A DNA stretch of 64,000 nt from Zygnema cylindricum (taxonomy: Eukaryota > Streptophyta > Zygnematophyceae > Zygnematales > Zygnemataceae). The DNA lies in contig JBBHKE010000045.1 in assembly GCA_037447655.1 (NCBI GenBank), positions 122,177 through 186,176 of the forward strand, read 5' to 3'. The position numbers and the translations under genes were made by a program. The notes under the pieces are model-generated. The model saw nothing but the letters and a program-made list of their open reading frames with translations, made no database searches and was not told where the DNA came from. The number at the start of each line of letters is the position of its first letter. Position 1 is the stretch's first letter. Below, piece by piece: positions 23,870 to 35,966 of the stretch.

Positions 23870-26800
23870 ATGTGTTAGGCTTTAAAATGATGTTTAGGAT
23901 TAGCAGAAATAGCGATTGCTGCCTGATTATCACAAAACAATTTCTCCACACCACTTTTTAGGTGACCAAGCTCACCAAGCAAAGACTTGACCCACATCAA
24001 TTCTTTTACAGCAGAGAAAAAGGCCATATAGTCAGCCTCCATGGTGGACTGAGCAATAACCTTTTGCTGTTTGCTACTCCAACAGCAAGCCCCATCACCC
24101 ACATATAATACATATCTAGAAGTGCATCTCCTCAACGGAGCATCACCATAACTGGCATCACTCCAAGTAGTGATGTTAGTATTCTCCCCACCCAAATGCA
24201 ACCATAGATCCCTAGTTCCTATCAAATATCTATGGACTCTTTTAGCTGCCTCCCAATCCCTCTTAGTTGGAGCATTTAGACTTCAACTAAGCACTCCTAC
24301 AGCTGCGGCTAAATCCGCCTATGTACAATTCATAAAATAGATTAGACTTCCCACTACTTGCCTGTAACGAATAGTCTGCATGAACTTCTGTTCTAAAGCA
24401 GATAATTCCTCGTCTAAGACTATGACTCCTTCTTCCTCACTCCCCTCACTTCCTTTCTTTAACTCCATTGGAGTTGTACAACTATTAGCTTTATCCATCT
24501 GAAATTTTTCCAGAATATGTTCTATTGCTTCCTTTTGGGTCAATCTTATAAACTTTCTTTTTCGATCTCTTTCTACTTGAATTCCCAAAATATATTTTGC
24601 TTCCCCCATATCCTTCATTTCAAATCCCCCCTTAAGATCGGTTTTCAGTTTATTAATTTTTTCCATTGATTTACCAAAAACAAGTAAATCATCAACGTAA
24701 ATTGCAATAAATACAACACCTTCCTCATCTTCAAAAACATAGATTGAGTGATCTGAGCTGATCCGGATATATCCAAGACCGATAAGAAACTCATCAAGCT
24801 TTTTATTCCACTGTCAACGCGCCTGTTTCAAACCATAAAGGGATTTGATCAGCCGACATACCTTACTCTCCTCTCCTTCCTCCACAAATCCTTCGGGTTG
24901 TCGCATGAAGATCTCCTCTTCTAATTCTCCATGCAAAAAGGCTGTCTTGATGTCCATCTGGTGCACCTCCATGTCTTCCGCTGCTGCTAGACTAGAGTAT
25001 GCGGACAGAAGGAAATTTGACGACCGGGGCAAAAGTTTCCTCGTAGTCGATTCTTTCCATCTGTGTAAATCCTTTTGCCACTAATCGTTCTTTGTAACGC
25101 TCTATGGTGTTATGCGAGTTCAATTTTAATTTGAAAACCCACTTACTCCATCGATTGGTTTCGCTTAGGTGGAAAGTCCACCAGCTCCGAAGTATCGGTT
25201 GCCAAAATTGAGGCCATCTCCTCATAGATGGCTGTCTTCCACCGGTTCCTTTCTGGACAAGTCATTGCCTCTCCATAAGTTTGAGGTTCATCTTGATGAG
25301 AAAGTTTTGTTACCTTCATAATAACCTGTTTTTCTTGCAATCTTTTGCTACTTCTCCTTCCCCCCTCAAAATCTGTCGCCGGAATAGATGGTTTTCGTGG
25401 GTTCTTTCGAACAATCTCAGCTTCTCCCCTATCCCTTGATTCCGAATCAATTTCCACCACGTCTTCTGCTTCGGGTAGAGTTGTCACTGGAGTTTCCGCA
25501 GCCGAGTCCTTTTCGGTCTGATTTTTGCCTGCAAGAATGTCATCTTCTCTAAAACCCGGATAGTTACGAAACTCAAAGTCATCGGAATTTTCTGACTCAA
25601 ATCTGATTTTTACTGACTTTGTATACTTGAAGGGATCCACATACTTTCCTTAATAACTACTAGATGCTTTACTAAGATTATATCTTCCCTTTTTTGATCA
25701 TAAACTCTATATCCTTTAACATCCTCATCATATCCTAATATGTATCCCGGTTTTCCTTTAGGATCTAGCTTCCAATTAGACCGATCTGTATCTAGACTGA
25801 ACACTTGACTACCGCAAACCTTTAAGTGAGATATGTCTAGTTTTCGGCAGGTCCATCTCTCATAAGGTGTTTGATCTTTTATAGCTGAGGTAAGAACTTT
25901 TTTTTGAGGTAATTAGCGCAGTTCATTGCTTCTGCCCAGAACCTTTTTCCTATCTTCTTATCCGACAACATTCTTTTAGCACTATCACTTAGTGTCTATT
26001 TAATCGTTCAGCTACCCCATTCTGTTTTGGATTTTCTGGAACTGTGTTATGGTAATAAAATCCATCTTCTCTCAGAAAATCCTCAATTTGGTTAAAAGTA
26101 TACTCTCCACCATTGTCACTCCTTACTCTCTTGATTGGAGTTTCATGGAGTTTTTCGCTCTATGTTTTAAATTGTCTAAAACAATCTAGAGCTTCTGACT
26201 TGTTTTTCAAAAAATACACTCTCAAATAACAAGACCAATCATCAGTTATAGTCATCATAAATCTCTTCCCCCCCGGTGAGGGTACTTTTGCCGGTCCCCA
26301 AATATCTGTGTGTACTAAATCTATAATTTTTTCTCCCCTATAGGTGGCTGTTTTGGGAAAGGGCAATCTGTGTGCTTTACCTTGAGCACATCCACTACAA
26401 TCACTTAGATTCTCACTCTCACTGAACTGAATTCTTTCCACCACTCCCATCTTTTTCATCTCTCTTAGCTTATCTAGATTCACATGCCCAAGCCTCTTAT
26501 GCCACATCATTATATCATGAACACCAGCATAATAAAGTTTTTTCTTTTCATGTTTAAAATCAGCCTAAACATCCCTTGGCTACCTTTTTCAACGGTGAAA
26601 TAAACTTCTTCCTCAAAACTAGCAGTAAAGACTCCTTTCCTAGTGTTTGTATCAAAACCCTTATCATCTTATAGAGACGTAGAGATGAGGTTTTTGTTCA
26701 GCTCCGGAATAAACAATACATCGGAGAATGTTACTATAGATGGCTTTCCTTCTACTAACACTTTCAAATCTATCGATCCTACAAGATTAGTAGTGACTAT

Positions 26801-28005
26801 CCTCCCATCCCCGTACTCTATCTCTATGGTGGGAATCTTTCTTATCTTAGTGAACAGGTGCTTATCCCTACACATGTGCATGGAGGCACTTGAATCTACA
26901 ATCCAACCTGCTTCACCTTTCAATCCACCGAAAGCACATTTCTGCTATCGTGGAATTTCTACCTCGTTTGTCGCTTTCAACTGCTCATCTAATAGGAGCT
27001 CATCGTCCTCGTCTTCGGATTCCACCTCATGTACCTGTGTCACAAGGGATTTTTTCTTTCCTCTCGGGGTTCCACCGGTCTGTCCCTCCTTTAATCGAAG
27101 CTCGGTTAGCTTAGTGCACTCCGCCATATAGTGCCCTAGTTTCTTACAGAAATGACATAAACCCTTAGGAGCCCTTGGTCCGAACTCGTTGGTCTGATTT
27201 TTTTGCTCCCCCCCTCCGTAATTTCCGACCAGTCTCCGCAATCCTTGTTCCTCCAGTCGGTCCCAGCTGCCAAGGCTTGCCCACTCATTCCTCCCCTTCC
27301 GATCTCAATTGTATTCTCCCGAACGAGAATCATTCCTACCACTGAGTTCCATATCCATCTTCAATCCAGCAACTCCTGCACACGGTTGACTTTATTCTCG
27401 TACTCATCCGCAAATTTACTGCAGAGTTAACTTACTAAAACCTTTTCCGACACTCTCTAGCTCCATAAAAAGTGTAGCAAGCTCATTGCAAAAATGTAAC
27501 ATCTTCTCCCCTTTGTATACAAACTCCTCAACTTTCTCATCAGCCAACAGTTGTTGCTGAATTGTACCACTTTGGTACATCTCTATGAGAGCCATCCAAA
27601 GATCGGATGCCATTTCTACCTGCAAATGAGTACATGCAAGTCCTTGAGTAAGATGGCGAAGGATAAAGTGCTTTGCCACCATATTGTTGAAGTCCGAGGT
27701 ATCAGTATCATTCTCCTCGTTCTTCGGAATAGGTGACATGAATGCCAAACTAGTTGTTATTGGTGTGGTTGTCTCCTTCTCCTTTCCTTTGTCCACCACC
27801 TCTCCTTCCTTTGTTTCCTCCGTTGATGATGGATCTGCATCTCTAGTGAATCTGCCTCCTGTAAACCCTGGAGGTATCTCAAGACTGGATGGACGCCTCA
27901 CTCGTCCACTCATTATTTCCCAAAACCGTTTCTCTCATAGAGATCTTGTCATCATACTTTCCCAATATATGAAGCCAACTCTATTGAATATGGGCACCCT
28001 AGATG
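23870..28005 (-). pseudogene. gag-pol remnant of copia element 1
   Basis: On the minus strand: gag with a FNG..Y..W-type start (about 28000-27416), CCHC zinc knuckle CHFCKKLGHYMAEC (about 27170-27125), protease active site WIVDSSA (about 26900), GAG-pre-integrase and integrase core with VHTDIWGP (26510-26160), RT with VDDLLV-type YVDD (about 24690) and GLKQAR (about 24815), and RNase H with WSDASYGD and MEADYM (24225-23875). Stops and frame changes occur within RT (near 24814 and 24319), the RT to RNase H link, integrase (near 26160) and gag. The polyprotein cannot be made. Confidence 0.9.
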
Positions 28006-28019
28006 GTGGGCCCATAACC
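28002..28019 (-). other. Candidate primer binding site of copia element 1
   Basis: The sense strand next to the 5' LTR reads GGTTATGGGCCCACC. The same string follows the LTR in the nested element (29769-29786) and in element 2 (41313-41330). It is not the usual initiator-methionine tRNA complement TGGTATCAGAGC of plant copia elements, and the primer is unknown. Confidence 0.6.
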
Positions 28020-28491
28020 TGCAACTTTGAGACCTCCATAGGACCTCATAGTTAGCAGCTCATACAAAGCCTCAAGGATAACCCTGACCCCTTTGTCTTT
28101 CAGAACGAATAAGTGCGACCCTGACAAACAAAAACACTGATCAACTTCACCTTGGTGAAGGGAAGACTCCCCTGAGTTGATAGCGAAAAAGAATCTCTGA
28201 ATTTGCTCCCCGAGGAGTAAGTTAAGGAGGGTGAAAGTTGACCTTTTGTACAGAAGCTCTTTAGGAGAGAGGGTCCAATATACCAATTTTTCTAAGTCTT
28301 ATCTCTCTCACAAACTCTATCTACTGATGTACAGAACCAATCATATTACTCTTTCGTACACAGAAGTATATGTGCCGGTGTACTTTCTGTACGGATACTG
28401 TACGACATGGCCTAAATGTCGACACGTGGTATATCCATATTTGCTCCCTTAATCCCTTGAGATGCCACGATCCAATGTCATTATGCCACGT
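28020..28491 (-). repeat. 5' LTR of copia element 1, first part
   Basis: Matches 22615-23090 of the 3' LTR and breaks at CCACGT. It continues at 30915 after the nested insertion, and the two parts sum to 1077 bp, the length of the other LTR. Confidence 0.9.
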
Positions 28492-28658
28492 TGAAATTCT
28501 ATGGGCTCCATTGCCACACAGAATTCGCAGATCAAAGGAAGCTAATCTAGATAGCGCCGACTCCAAGTTTATATAAACCCAAATGATTGACCCCTTGACA
28601 ATCAAAACCCCATTACAGCTTCACCCCTGTGAAATAAGACTTTCTGTGTGCTCAGTTC

Positions 28659-29703
28659 TGAAACTCTGAGACCTCCATAAGTCCTCAGAGTGGACAGCTT
28701 CCAAGAAGCCTCTGGGATAATCCTGACCCCTTTGTGTTTAAGCAAAAAAAACTGCCACCCTGGCATACAAAAACTCTAACCACCTTCACCCCTGTGAATA
28801 CAAGACTCCCCTGAGTCGATAGCAAAAAGAATCTTTGAATTTGCTCCCTTGAGCAGTAAGTTATGGAGGGTCAAAGTTGACCTTTTATACAGAAGCTCTT
28901 TGGGAGAGAGGGTCCTATCTCCTAATTTTTCTAAGGTCTATCTCTCTCACAGACTCGTTCTACTGATGTACGAAACCAATCAGAATTGAGTTCCGTACGC
29001 AAAAGTACATCTGTCGGTGTACTTTAGGTACGGACATTGTACGACAAGGCCTAAATGTCGACACATGTCATATCCGGATTCGATGCCATAATCTCCGGGG
29101 ATTCCACGATCCAACGAAATTTTGCCACGCGTCATCCGATGTGGCGATGGCCAGAAACCGCCGAAAACTTCCTTCGCGATCTCGGCGCTAATTGCGGCCG
29201 TCTGATTTAGAATCTAATTTAATCGTAGCCGTAATAAATACATGTGCGGTGATCGTGGAATCTCCGGAGATTATGGCACCGAATCCGGATATGACATGTG
29301 TCGACATTTGGGACATGTCGTACAATGTTCGTACATAAAGTACACCGGCAGCTGTACTTTTACGTACGGAACTGTATTCTGATTAGTTCCGTACATCAGT
29401 AGATAGAGTCTGTGAGAGAGATAGGACTTAGAAAAATTAGGAGATAGGACCCTCTCTCCCAAAGAGCTTCTGTACAAAAGGTCAACTTTGACCCTTCATA
29501 ACTTACTGCTCAGGGGAGCAAATTCAGAGATTCTTTTTGCTATCGACTCAAGGGAGTCTTGTCTTCACAGGGGTGAAGGTGGTCAGAGTTTTTGTCTGCC
29601 AGGGTGGGAGTTAATTTTGCTTAAACACAAAGGGGTCAGGATTATCCTAGAGGCTTCTTGGAAGCTATCCACTCTGAGGACTTATGGAGGTCTGAGAGTT
29701 TCA
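28659..29703. repeat. Large inverted repeat of a third copia LTR
   Basis: The forward arm begins at 28659 (TGAAACTCTGAGACCTCC) and runs through typical LTR sequence. The sequence from about 29252 to 29703 is the near-perfect reverse complement of about 28659-29110 and ends GGTCTGAGAGTTTCA. The arms are about 450 bp, separated by about 140 bp of LTR sequence present only in the forward direction. An RNA crossing it would fold into a long hairpin. Confidence 0.88.
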
Positions 29704-29786
29704 AAGCATTCCCTCCATTATAAACTCCCAATAAGTGAAGTCTGTTCCATCAACATAGGCACCCTAGATGGTGGGCCCATAACCTG

Positions 29787-30909
29787 ATATTCTATGGGCT
29801 CCATTGCCACACAGAATTCGCAGATCAAAATAAGCTAATCTAGATAGCGCCGACTCCAAGTTTCTATAAACCCAAATGATTGACCCCTTGACAATCAGAA
29901 CCCCATTACAGCTTCACCCCTGGGAAATAAGACTTTTTGTGTGCTCAATTCCACCACAGAATGCAAAGTTCGAATATGAGATTTGGACACATTCACCCAC
30001 TTTGACTTTCCCTTAGAAATGCAGCTACCTTGGCACGCAAACACTCTGACTGACTACACCCCTGTGTAGCATAGACTCCCTTGAGTCTGGAGCAAAAAAA
30101 ATCACTGAATTTGGTCAACTGAGTTGATAGTTATGGCTGGCCAAAGTTTGCCATTTATACAAAATGCTCTACGGGAGAGGCAGGCTACCTACCCAAAAAT
30201 ATTCTAAGTCCTAAACCCCTCTCTAAACCTTCTAGTACTGAGGTACTAACCAATCACAGGCTGTACCGTACAAAAAAGTAGAGATGCCGGTGTACTTTTG
30301 TGCGGACAGTGTACGACGTAGTCATTATGCGACATTTGTCACATCCAGATTTGTTGCCTTCCGTTCCGGAGATTCCGTAAACCCGTATGATGTTGCCACG
30401 TGTCATCCATAGTGGCGGAGTCCGCAAACCGCCAAACTGTCCTTTCTGTGAAGCCGGCGCTAACCACGGTCGTCCGATTGATATCAGTATTTAATACGGA
30501 CCGTCGAAACAATTTGTTTCGTCCGGTATGAATTGTACAACTGTTTCTATGTCCTATAAACCGTCATCCAGTTAAATGGAAAATCCTACGTGTAGATGTT
30601 TATATATATATCAAACCTATTACACCTTAGCATTAGTCCTAGACTAAACAGACAAAAGTACCGGCTACGGGTTACTTGTCGGACGGCAGGTACCAAGATC
30701 AATTCCTGGGTCCGTCAAGTACTTTTTGGCACATCGACCTAAATCAACCCTTGTCTTCTCTAGTGAGCTTAGGCAGCCATGGCTCTAGCTCCCAATCTAG
30801 CCTTCAGTGACTACGACAAGTGTGGGGGCTTGGAGAAGGGAGTTAGAGGCAGGTTGCCTCTGCTATTTTTCCTATCCTAATAGACCTAGAAAATACTCAA
30901 ATATCAACA
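29787..30909 (-). repeat. Complete LTR of the nested element (about 1.12 kb)
   Basis: The first 150 bp repeat 28492-28640 nearly exactly; it ends CAACA next to the target duplication. It is preceded by the primer-site string GGTGGGCCCATAACC. The sequence is diverged from the LTRs of elements 1 and 2 but keeps the shared hairpin (30673-30720) and the GGCAGCCATGGCTCTAGCT block. Confidence 0.85.
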
Positions 30910-30914
30910 CATGT

Positions 30915-31519
30915 GTCATCCGATGTGGCGATGACCAAAAACCGCCGAAATCCTCTTCTGTGATCTCGGTATTCATTCTGGCCGTTTAATTTAAATGCAG
31001 ATTTAATTTTAGCCGTAATAAATACTTGCGCGGTATTCGTTTCACTATCGAAACAAATGCGCGCTACTTGTTTTTTGTCTGTACATTAATCCGTACTTTT
31101 ACATAACCGTATCTATGTATCTTGAAAATAGTTTCTGTTAAATGAATTTCTCAGCGTAGAAATGTTTATCTAATGTTCAAATCGTATGTAATCTAACACT
31201 CGTCATAGACTAAATGGAAATTGCTACCGGCTACCAGCAGCTCTGACGACCGGTAGGTACCAGGATCAAATCCTGGTTCCGACAGCTCTACTTTAAGTAA
31301 ATTAGTAAATAAACTAATTTACTACTTTAAATCAACTAATCTACTACCCGTAAATCTCAGGATAGCATAGGCAGCCATGGCTCTAGCTTCATCTCCGACT
31401 TTCAGTGACTGCAACAAGTGTGGGAGTTGAAGAGAGAAGTTAGAGGCAGACTGCCTTGGCTTCTTTTCTGTATTTTATTTTAGACCTAGAAAATACTAAA
31501 CTAACCATCATTTTCTACA
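30915..31519 (-). repeat. 5' LTR of copia element 1, second part
   Basis: Matches the second half of the LTR 22615-23692 up to the terminal TTTCTACA, followed by the element's target duplication CATAA. Confidence 0.9.
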
Positions 31520-31524
31520 CATAA

Positions 31525-33000
31525 CATGCAAGGATTAAACTAACGATTATTATGTAAAGTGAGCGTCAAATGATTTTCAAATTTCAAAATTTTAAGTATT
31601 CAATACCATAAAAAAATGAAAAGTTCAACGAACTAGCAACTGTTGTTCTGAGACAAGTGTTGGTACTGAAGATGAAGAAGATGCAGCAGTAGTCATCGTA
31701 GAACAAATCAAGAGAGGAAGCTTCCACAAATACCGATGGCTGAACAGCAACTTTGACAGACTAGCATATGCAATATGAGTACCGAAAACTTTAAATATTT
31801 GGATAAATCGGATAGGTGCTTGGAAGTTGATGACAATACTTCGAATATCGAAGCGTGTGAAAAAATAGATAAAAATATATCCGATATGCATCACACTTAA
31901 TTTATTGTCACCGATTTACACATAATGGGTCAGGTTTATCATGTTCGACGTTTGACAATATCGTTAATATAACTTAATTGATATCCATTATGTTTAAAAA
32001 CAACCACTACACCGCGAATCGTTATTAGTGTCAAAGTTTAAATAGTGTTTAAAAAAATATAGCGTTATTGATGCTAATTAAGAATATGGTTTTTTTTTTT
32101 AAAAAGGCTTATTTTAATTTCGGCGCTAATGCTAATTTTGGAACAGCAAAAATGGAATATTATCCGTACAATTATATACATTAATATCTGTATCCGTACA
32201 AAATATTAAAAACTGTACGACGTCGCCAAATTAAGTATCCGTACTGGTCAGATTAATTTACGGCTGTTACTTGTCAACGCTATACCGTGAGACGTAAAGT
32301 TTAATTTCAGTCTCTATTTGTTTAACGTTTACAGAAGGGGCTATTACGGTCACGCCGTTTTTTTGTGTAAGTTGGACGAATGTCTGTTGTTCCGTTCGTC
32401 CATGTCTTATGTATTGTTATAACGTCTCTTTTGGGTAGTTTTATTAGAGTTAAGTATATTAATATGTGTCTTAATTGTAATAAGTGTGTTCCCTCGTATG
32501 TCTTTCAGACGTGTGACCTGTATTAACGTCAACGTTGTCTTGTATTATAGTAAATGTTGACACTAAAATGAACCAAAAAGTACATACTTACCAACCAAAC
32601 AATCTTTGCCGTAACGTGATTGGTTGCCCAAAATTACACGTGTCCCATTTTTCATCCACGCAAACATTAGGGGTTTTTTAGGATGCAACAAAACACGCCA
32701 GTCTTACCCGTTGCCTTTTCAAAAAAGATCCGTACATTCAATGAGCTGCCATGTTTTCCCACGCCTCTTTCATGAAAAACGGCCATTGTCAACCAGGTGC
32801 ATAGTCCCACACTGAAAACTAACGCAAATTTTAAAACTTTCCCAATATCAGCGTGTCGTTTTTACAATCGAAATATTTGACAGTCAAACACAATATTTGA
32901 TTTAAAATTTTGAATGTTCAAACTTTGGCCAAGGTTTTTTCTCATTTTCTTAGGGTGAGTTTCCCTTCCCTTCCTATATATAATCGTCGTTAACTCCAAC
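31525..33000. other. Gene-free spacer with MITE remnants
   Basis: AT-rich. A MITE left end TACACCGCGAATCGTTATTAGTG begins at 32008; a matching right end was not found. Palindromic AGCGTTATTGATGCTAATT follows. No coding region is supported. Confidence 0.5.
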
Positions 33001-33102
33001 AATGACACTCTTTTCCCTCGCTTTGCATCTAGCTTTCTTGTTGCATCTTTCTTTCGTTGCTTCACATTTATCTTTGCCCAATAGCCGTGATTATTTTGAG
33101 AA

Positions 33103-33399
33103 AATATGTGGCCCATTACCACCTTTTTTGCGGCAAAAACCAGAGCTCCCGCTGAAATTTTCCCGCCTCCGGTTGAGGAGGAGATGGAGTGGGAAGGGGG
33201 AGTCGGAGAGGGAGAGGGAAGAGAAGGAATGGGATCAAAAAACGATGACACACTCATTGAAGGCGGTGTGGCGGATTTCGGCTCACCCCCACACTCACCT
33301 CCGGACTCACCGCCTGTGGACGTTGGTATCAGCCCGGTGGTGAGACACAAACTTCAACACGTGTCAACAAAGGCTGCACGCGTTCGTGTAATCAATTAG
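33103..33399 (+). pseudogene. Possible N-terminal ORF of the DNA transposon
   Basis: An open frame starting near 33106 encodes a Glu/Gly-rich stretch then GSPPHSPPDSPPVDVG and ends in TAG at 33399. Pro/Ser-rich disordered starts are common in transposon accessory proteins, but I recognise no domain. An overlapping frame on the minus strand is equally open, so coding is unproven. Confidence 0.35.
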
Positions 33400-33753
33400 A
33401 TGATTGCGGATTGTAATACAAACGGAAAGGAGTGCCTTATACCGAGGACCGTAAACAACTTTCCGGAACATTTTACAAGCGATTATAATACTAGTAAGCA
33501 ATATTACCTTTTTATCATTACCTTATATGACTTTTTACGACTGTTGTATTGCGTGTCTAGAATTTTGTTAGCTTATAATGTGGCATTTTGTTTACCTCTA
33601 TCTTTATGTTATTTATAGATTTCTCTTTCTTTTTTTTCTCCCCCCTCCCCCCCCCTTCCTTAATGTCGCTATGTTGGATCCTCTTGCACCGTCGTGGAAT
33701 ACCGATGACGTTCCCTCGGCATAATTTCACAACAAAAGAGAAAATAACCAGTT

Positions 33754-34625
33754 TGGCGACGACGACGTGTCGTCGCCTCTCGTTGTATCATACTACTATT
33801 ATTTGCAGGTCGCCACTTTAGAGCGCCACCGCGTGGTTGGAGAAATCGAACTGGCGACGACAATTCGTCGTCGCCACAATGATGGAAGTTACAAAGTAGA
33901 AAAACATGTATATTTAGAAATTTTGTCCATAGTTAGTTCATTTAATATGAACCATCGTAAAGTCGACGACGCTTTGTCGTTGCCTCGTTGTTGGAATCGC
34001 AGAATCCCGGAACCGCATTACTTTATATTTTAGTTTTGTCGTCACACTGTTGGATTATCCAAAAGCATTAAAGACCCGACGACTTCCTTCTGTGGCGGAC
34101 CACACACTCTGTAAGTATATGTAAATATATTATGCACGACGTTCTTTCTGTTGGAATCTTGTAAACTTTGAACGTGACCTTATTAATTCGTTTCGTCGTC
34201 ACATTGTTGGAATGTTCAATCTGATTGTAGTAGCGACGAGATCATACAGTCGCGAACAATACACTGTAAGTAAAATTTGCACGACGTTCCCTGTGTTGAA
34301 ATATTCTAATGTTTGAACCGCGTGACCTTATTAATTCATTTCGTCGTCAAACTGTTGGAATGTTCAAAATGATTGCAGTAGCGACGACATCATGCCGTCG
34401 CGAACAATACACTCTGTACGTATATTTTAAACGTAAATATTACGTCAAAACCTCGTACGTTATTTATTCGTTATACTTGTGATTTTTAGGGCAACTTTTT
34501 GTATTCTCTCATCCTTTTGTGTAGCCGCCTCTTCTTCTTCATTTTTTTCTTCCAGTGTGGCTAATATCCATGGAGGGCAGCAGCCAACCAAATAGGCGAC
34601 AGCGTAGTGTCTTGTCGTATTGTCG
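33754..34625. repeat. CGACGAC hairpin cluster, left part of the DNA transposon
   Basis: Imperfect palindromes with GGCGACGAC..GTCGTCGCC cores at 33754-33777, 33852-33877, 33961-33986, and GTAGCGACGA..GTCGCGAAC forms near 34225-34255 and 34375-34410, with a further GACAGCG..GTCGTCGCT near 34590-34635. Spacing is irregular, about 100-150 bp, with GTTGGAATGTTCAA-type sequence repeated between some of them. Confidence 0.8.
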
Positions 34626-34729
34626 TCGCTACCCTCCACTACCTCGACGTAGTCAAAGACGTGGGCCAAGAATAGAAAGGGAAGAGGTACGAAGGGATGG
34701 AGTGAGGGGGGAAAACCCCTCAAGGGAAA

Positions 34730-35960
34730 GGCAATCACCGAGGAAACCGTTATAAGAGTAAGGGGTACCGCGGAGGAATTAGCAAGAAAAAGGGAGGCGG
34801 CCACGTTGCTACCCATCGGATGGGTGCCGCTGGAGAGGAGGGGACATCAAAGGGATGTGAGTGAAGAGGTAGAGGAGGAAGGGTTTACACCGGTTGGGGG
34901 GGGGAAGGGAAGAGTCCAAATTGGATAATGTAGCAAAGGAGGGGGTTTTACCGGAAGAGGTAAGGAAGGAAAGGGGTGAATCGATAGATGTGAGGAGGGA
35001 GGAGGCGGTAGAACATGAGGTGAGTAGGGAAAAAAAAATCCAATGGTGGAGCAGGGTGGAAAGGCAGTATTTGGTGTAGAAGAGGAAGGAGGCGACGGTA
35101 GAAGATGGTGGGGAGTAATGCACGAGAAAAGGTAGAGAAAAAAGGTACGAGAATAAAATGAAAAGTAATAATTTTTGATGATGGCGATGAGGAGGAAAAA
35201 GGTGAGGGTTTTAGGAAATATATAATCTTGAGTGAGGAGAGGGAGGGGAATACGGCATTGGGAGAGGAAAAAAAGGGAAAAGATGTGATGGTCGAAGAGG
35301 GTGGGGGGAGTGAGGTTAGGGGAAGATTAGGTAGAAAAAGGAGGATAATAAAAAAAAATTATAGATTTTTGTGAAATCGTAGAGGAGGAAGGAGTGGGGA
35401 AGGAGGGGACGGTCCACGAGGGTGGGGGAAGTGATGCACGGAGAAAGATAGCTAGGAAGAGGGAGATAGCAAAGGGTAAACGGAAAGTGGATGATTGGGC
35501 TGACAACCTATATGTCCCCTCGTCTTCGGGTAGCGACGAGAGCATCGAGGATGGCGAAGAACCGCCGGAAGAGAAGCCCATTCCCGAAATTATGCAAACC
35601 ACGGACATTTTGGTGTGGAAGAACGAGGATGATCCCACCACCTAGGACAAGCAAACTCCGGATAGCGAGGAGAGGCAACTTGAGGAGGAATTTGATGACG
35701 ACGACGATGTGTTCGAGACGCCTCCAACGCCGAATAGGGAGAGTGCCATTGTAATAGCTCATCCGCATCCTCAACCTCCATACTCGGTTGAGCATCCGGA
35801 TTGGTATTTTCCTCCTCCCACGAGAGAGGAGGAAATGGACAGTTTTGTGCCTCAGCCTAAAAATTACCTTCCGGTTGCCGAATGGCCGGAACATTGGAGG
35901 TATGGTGAACCAAGGCCCCTAAACCCGGACTTAAATCCCTTTCCGCAAATTCTCGACATC
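34730..35960 (+). pseudogene. Acidic ORF of unknown function, broken, 5' part
   Basis: Plus-strand coding traces: a segment with RGTAEELARKREAATLLPIG (34758 onward), Glu/Gly/Lys-rich low-complexity modules to about 35390, then a longer frame with KRKVDDWADNLYVPSSSGSD (about 35480), an in-frame TAG at about 35643, DDDDDVFETPPTP, and PEHWRYGEPRPLNPDLNPFP (about 35890) up to the copia insertion at 35966. The frame resumes after the retrotransposon at 42329. No family was recognised. Position upstream of a transposase and in the same orientation suggests an accessory or DNA-binding protein of that element. Confidence 0.5.
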
Positions 35961-35966
35961 CCCCCC

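Larger units (their letters stand above)
28492..30909 (-). mobile_element. Nested copia-type element inside the 5' LTR
   Basis: Starts TGAAATTCTATGGG, ends ATATCAACA, and is flanked by 5-mers CACGT (28487-28491) and CATGT (30910-30914), one mismatch apart. It consists of an LTR fragment (28492-28658), an inverted LTR pair of another subfamily (28659-29703), a short internal stretch with the gag start and primer site (29704-29786) and one complete LTR (29787-30909). No pol sequence remains. Confidence 0.85.
22615..31519 (-). mobile_element. Ty1/copia element 1, decayed and interrupted
   Basis: A minus-sense LTR retrotransposon: 3' LTR 22615-23692, internal region 23693-28019, 5' LTR in two parts (28020-28491 and 30915-31519) split by a nested element. 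LTR ends are TG..CA. The target duplication is the perfect 5-mer CATAA (22610-22614 and 31520-31524). Domain order gag, protease, integrase, RT, RNase H is the Ty1/copia order. Many stops and frameshifts make it non-autonomous. Confidence 0.93.

Noticed and set aside
28231-29477. Similar 70-codon frames in different LTR copies (YRSSLGERV..NFSKSYLSH)
   Set aside because: They recur because the LTRs are homologous. There is no codon-level evidence of selection, and the frames are antisense to the elements.
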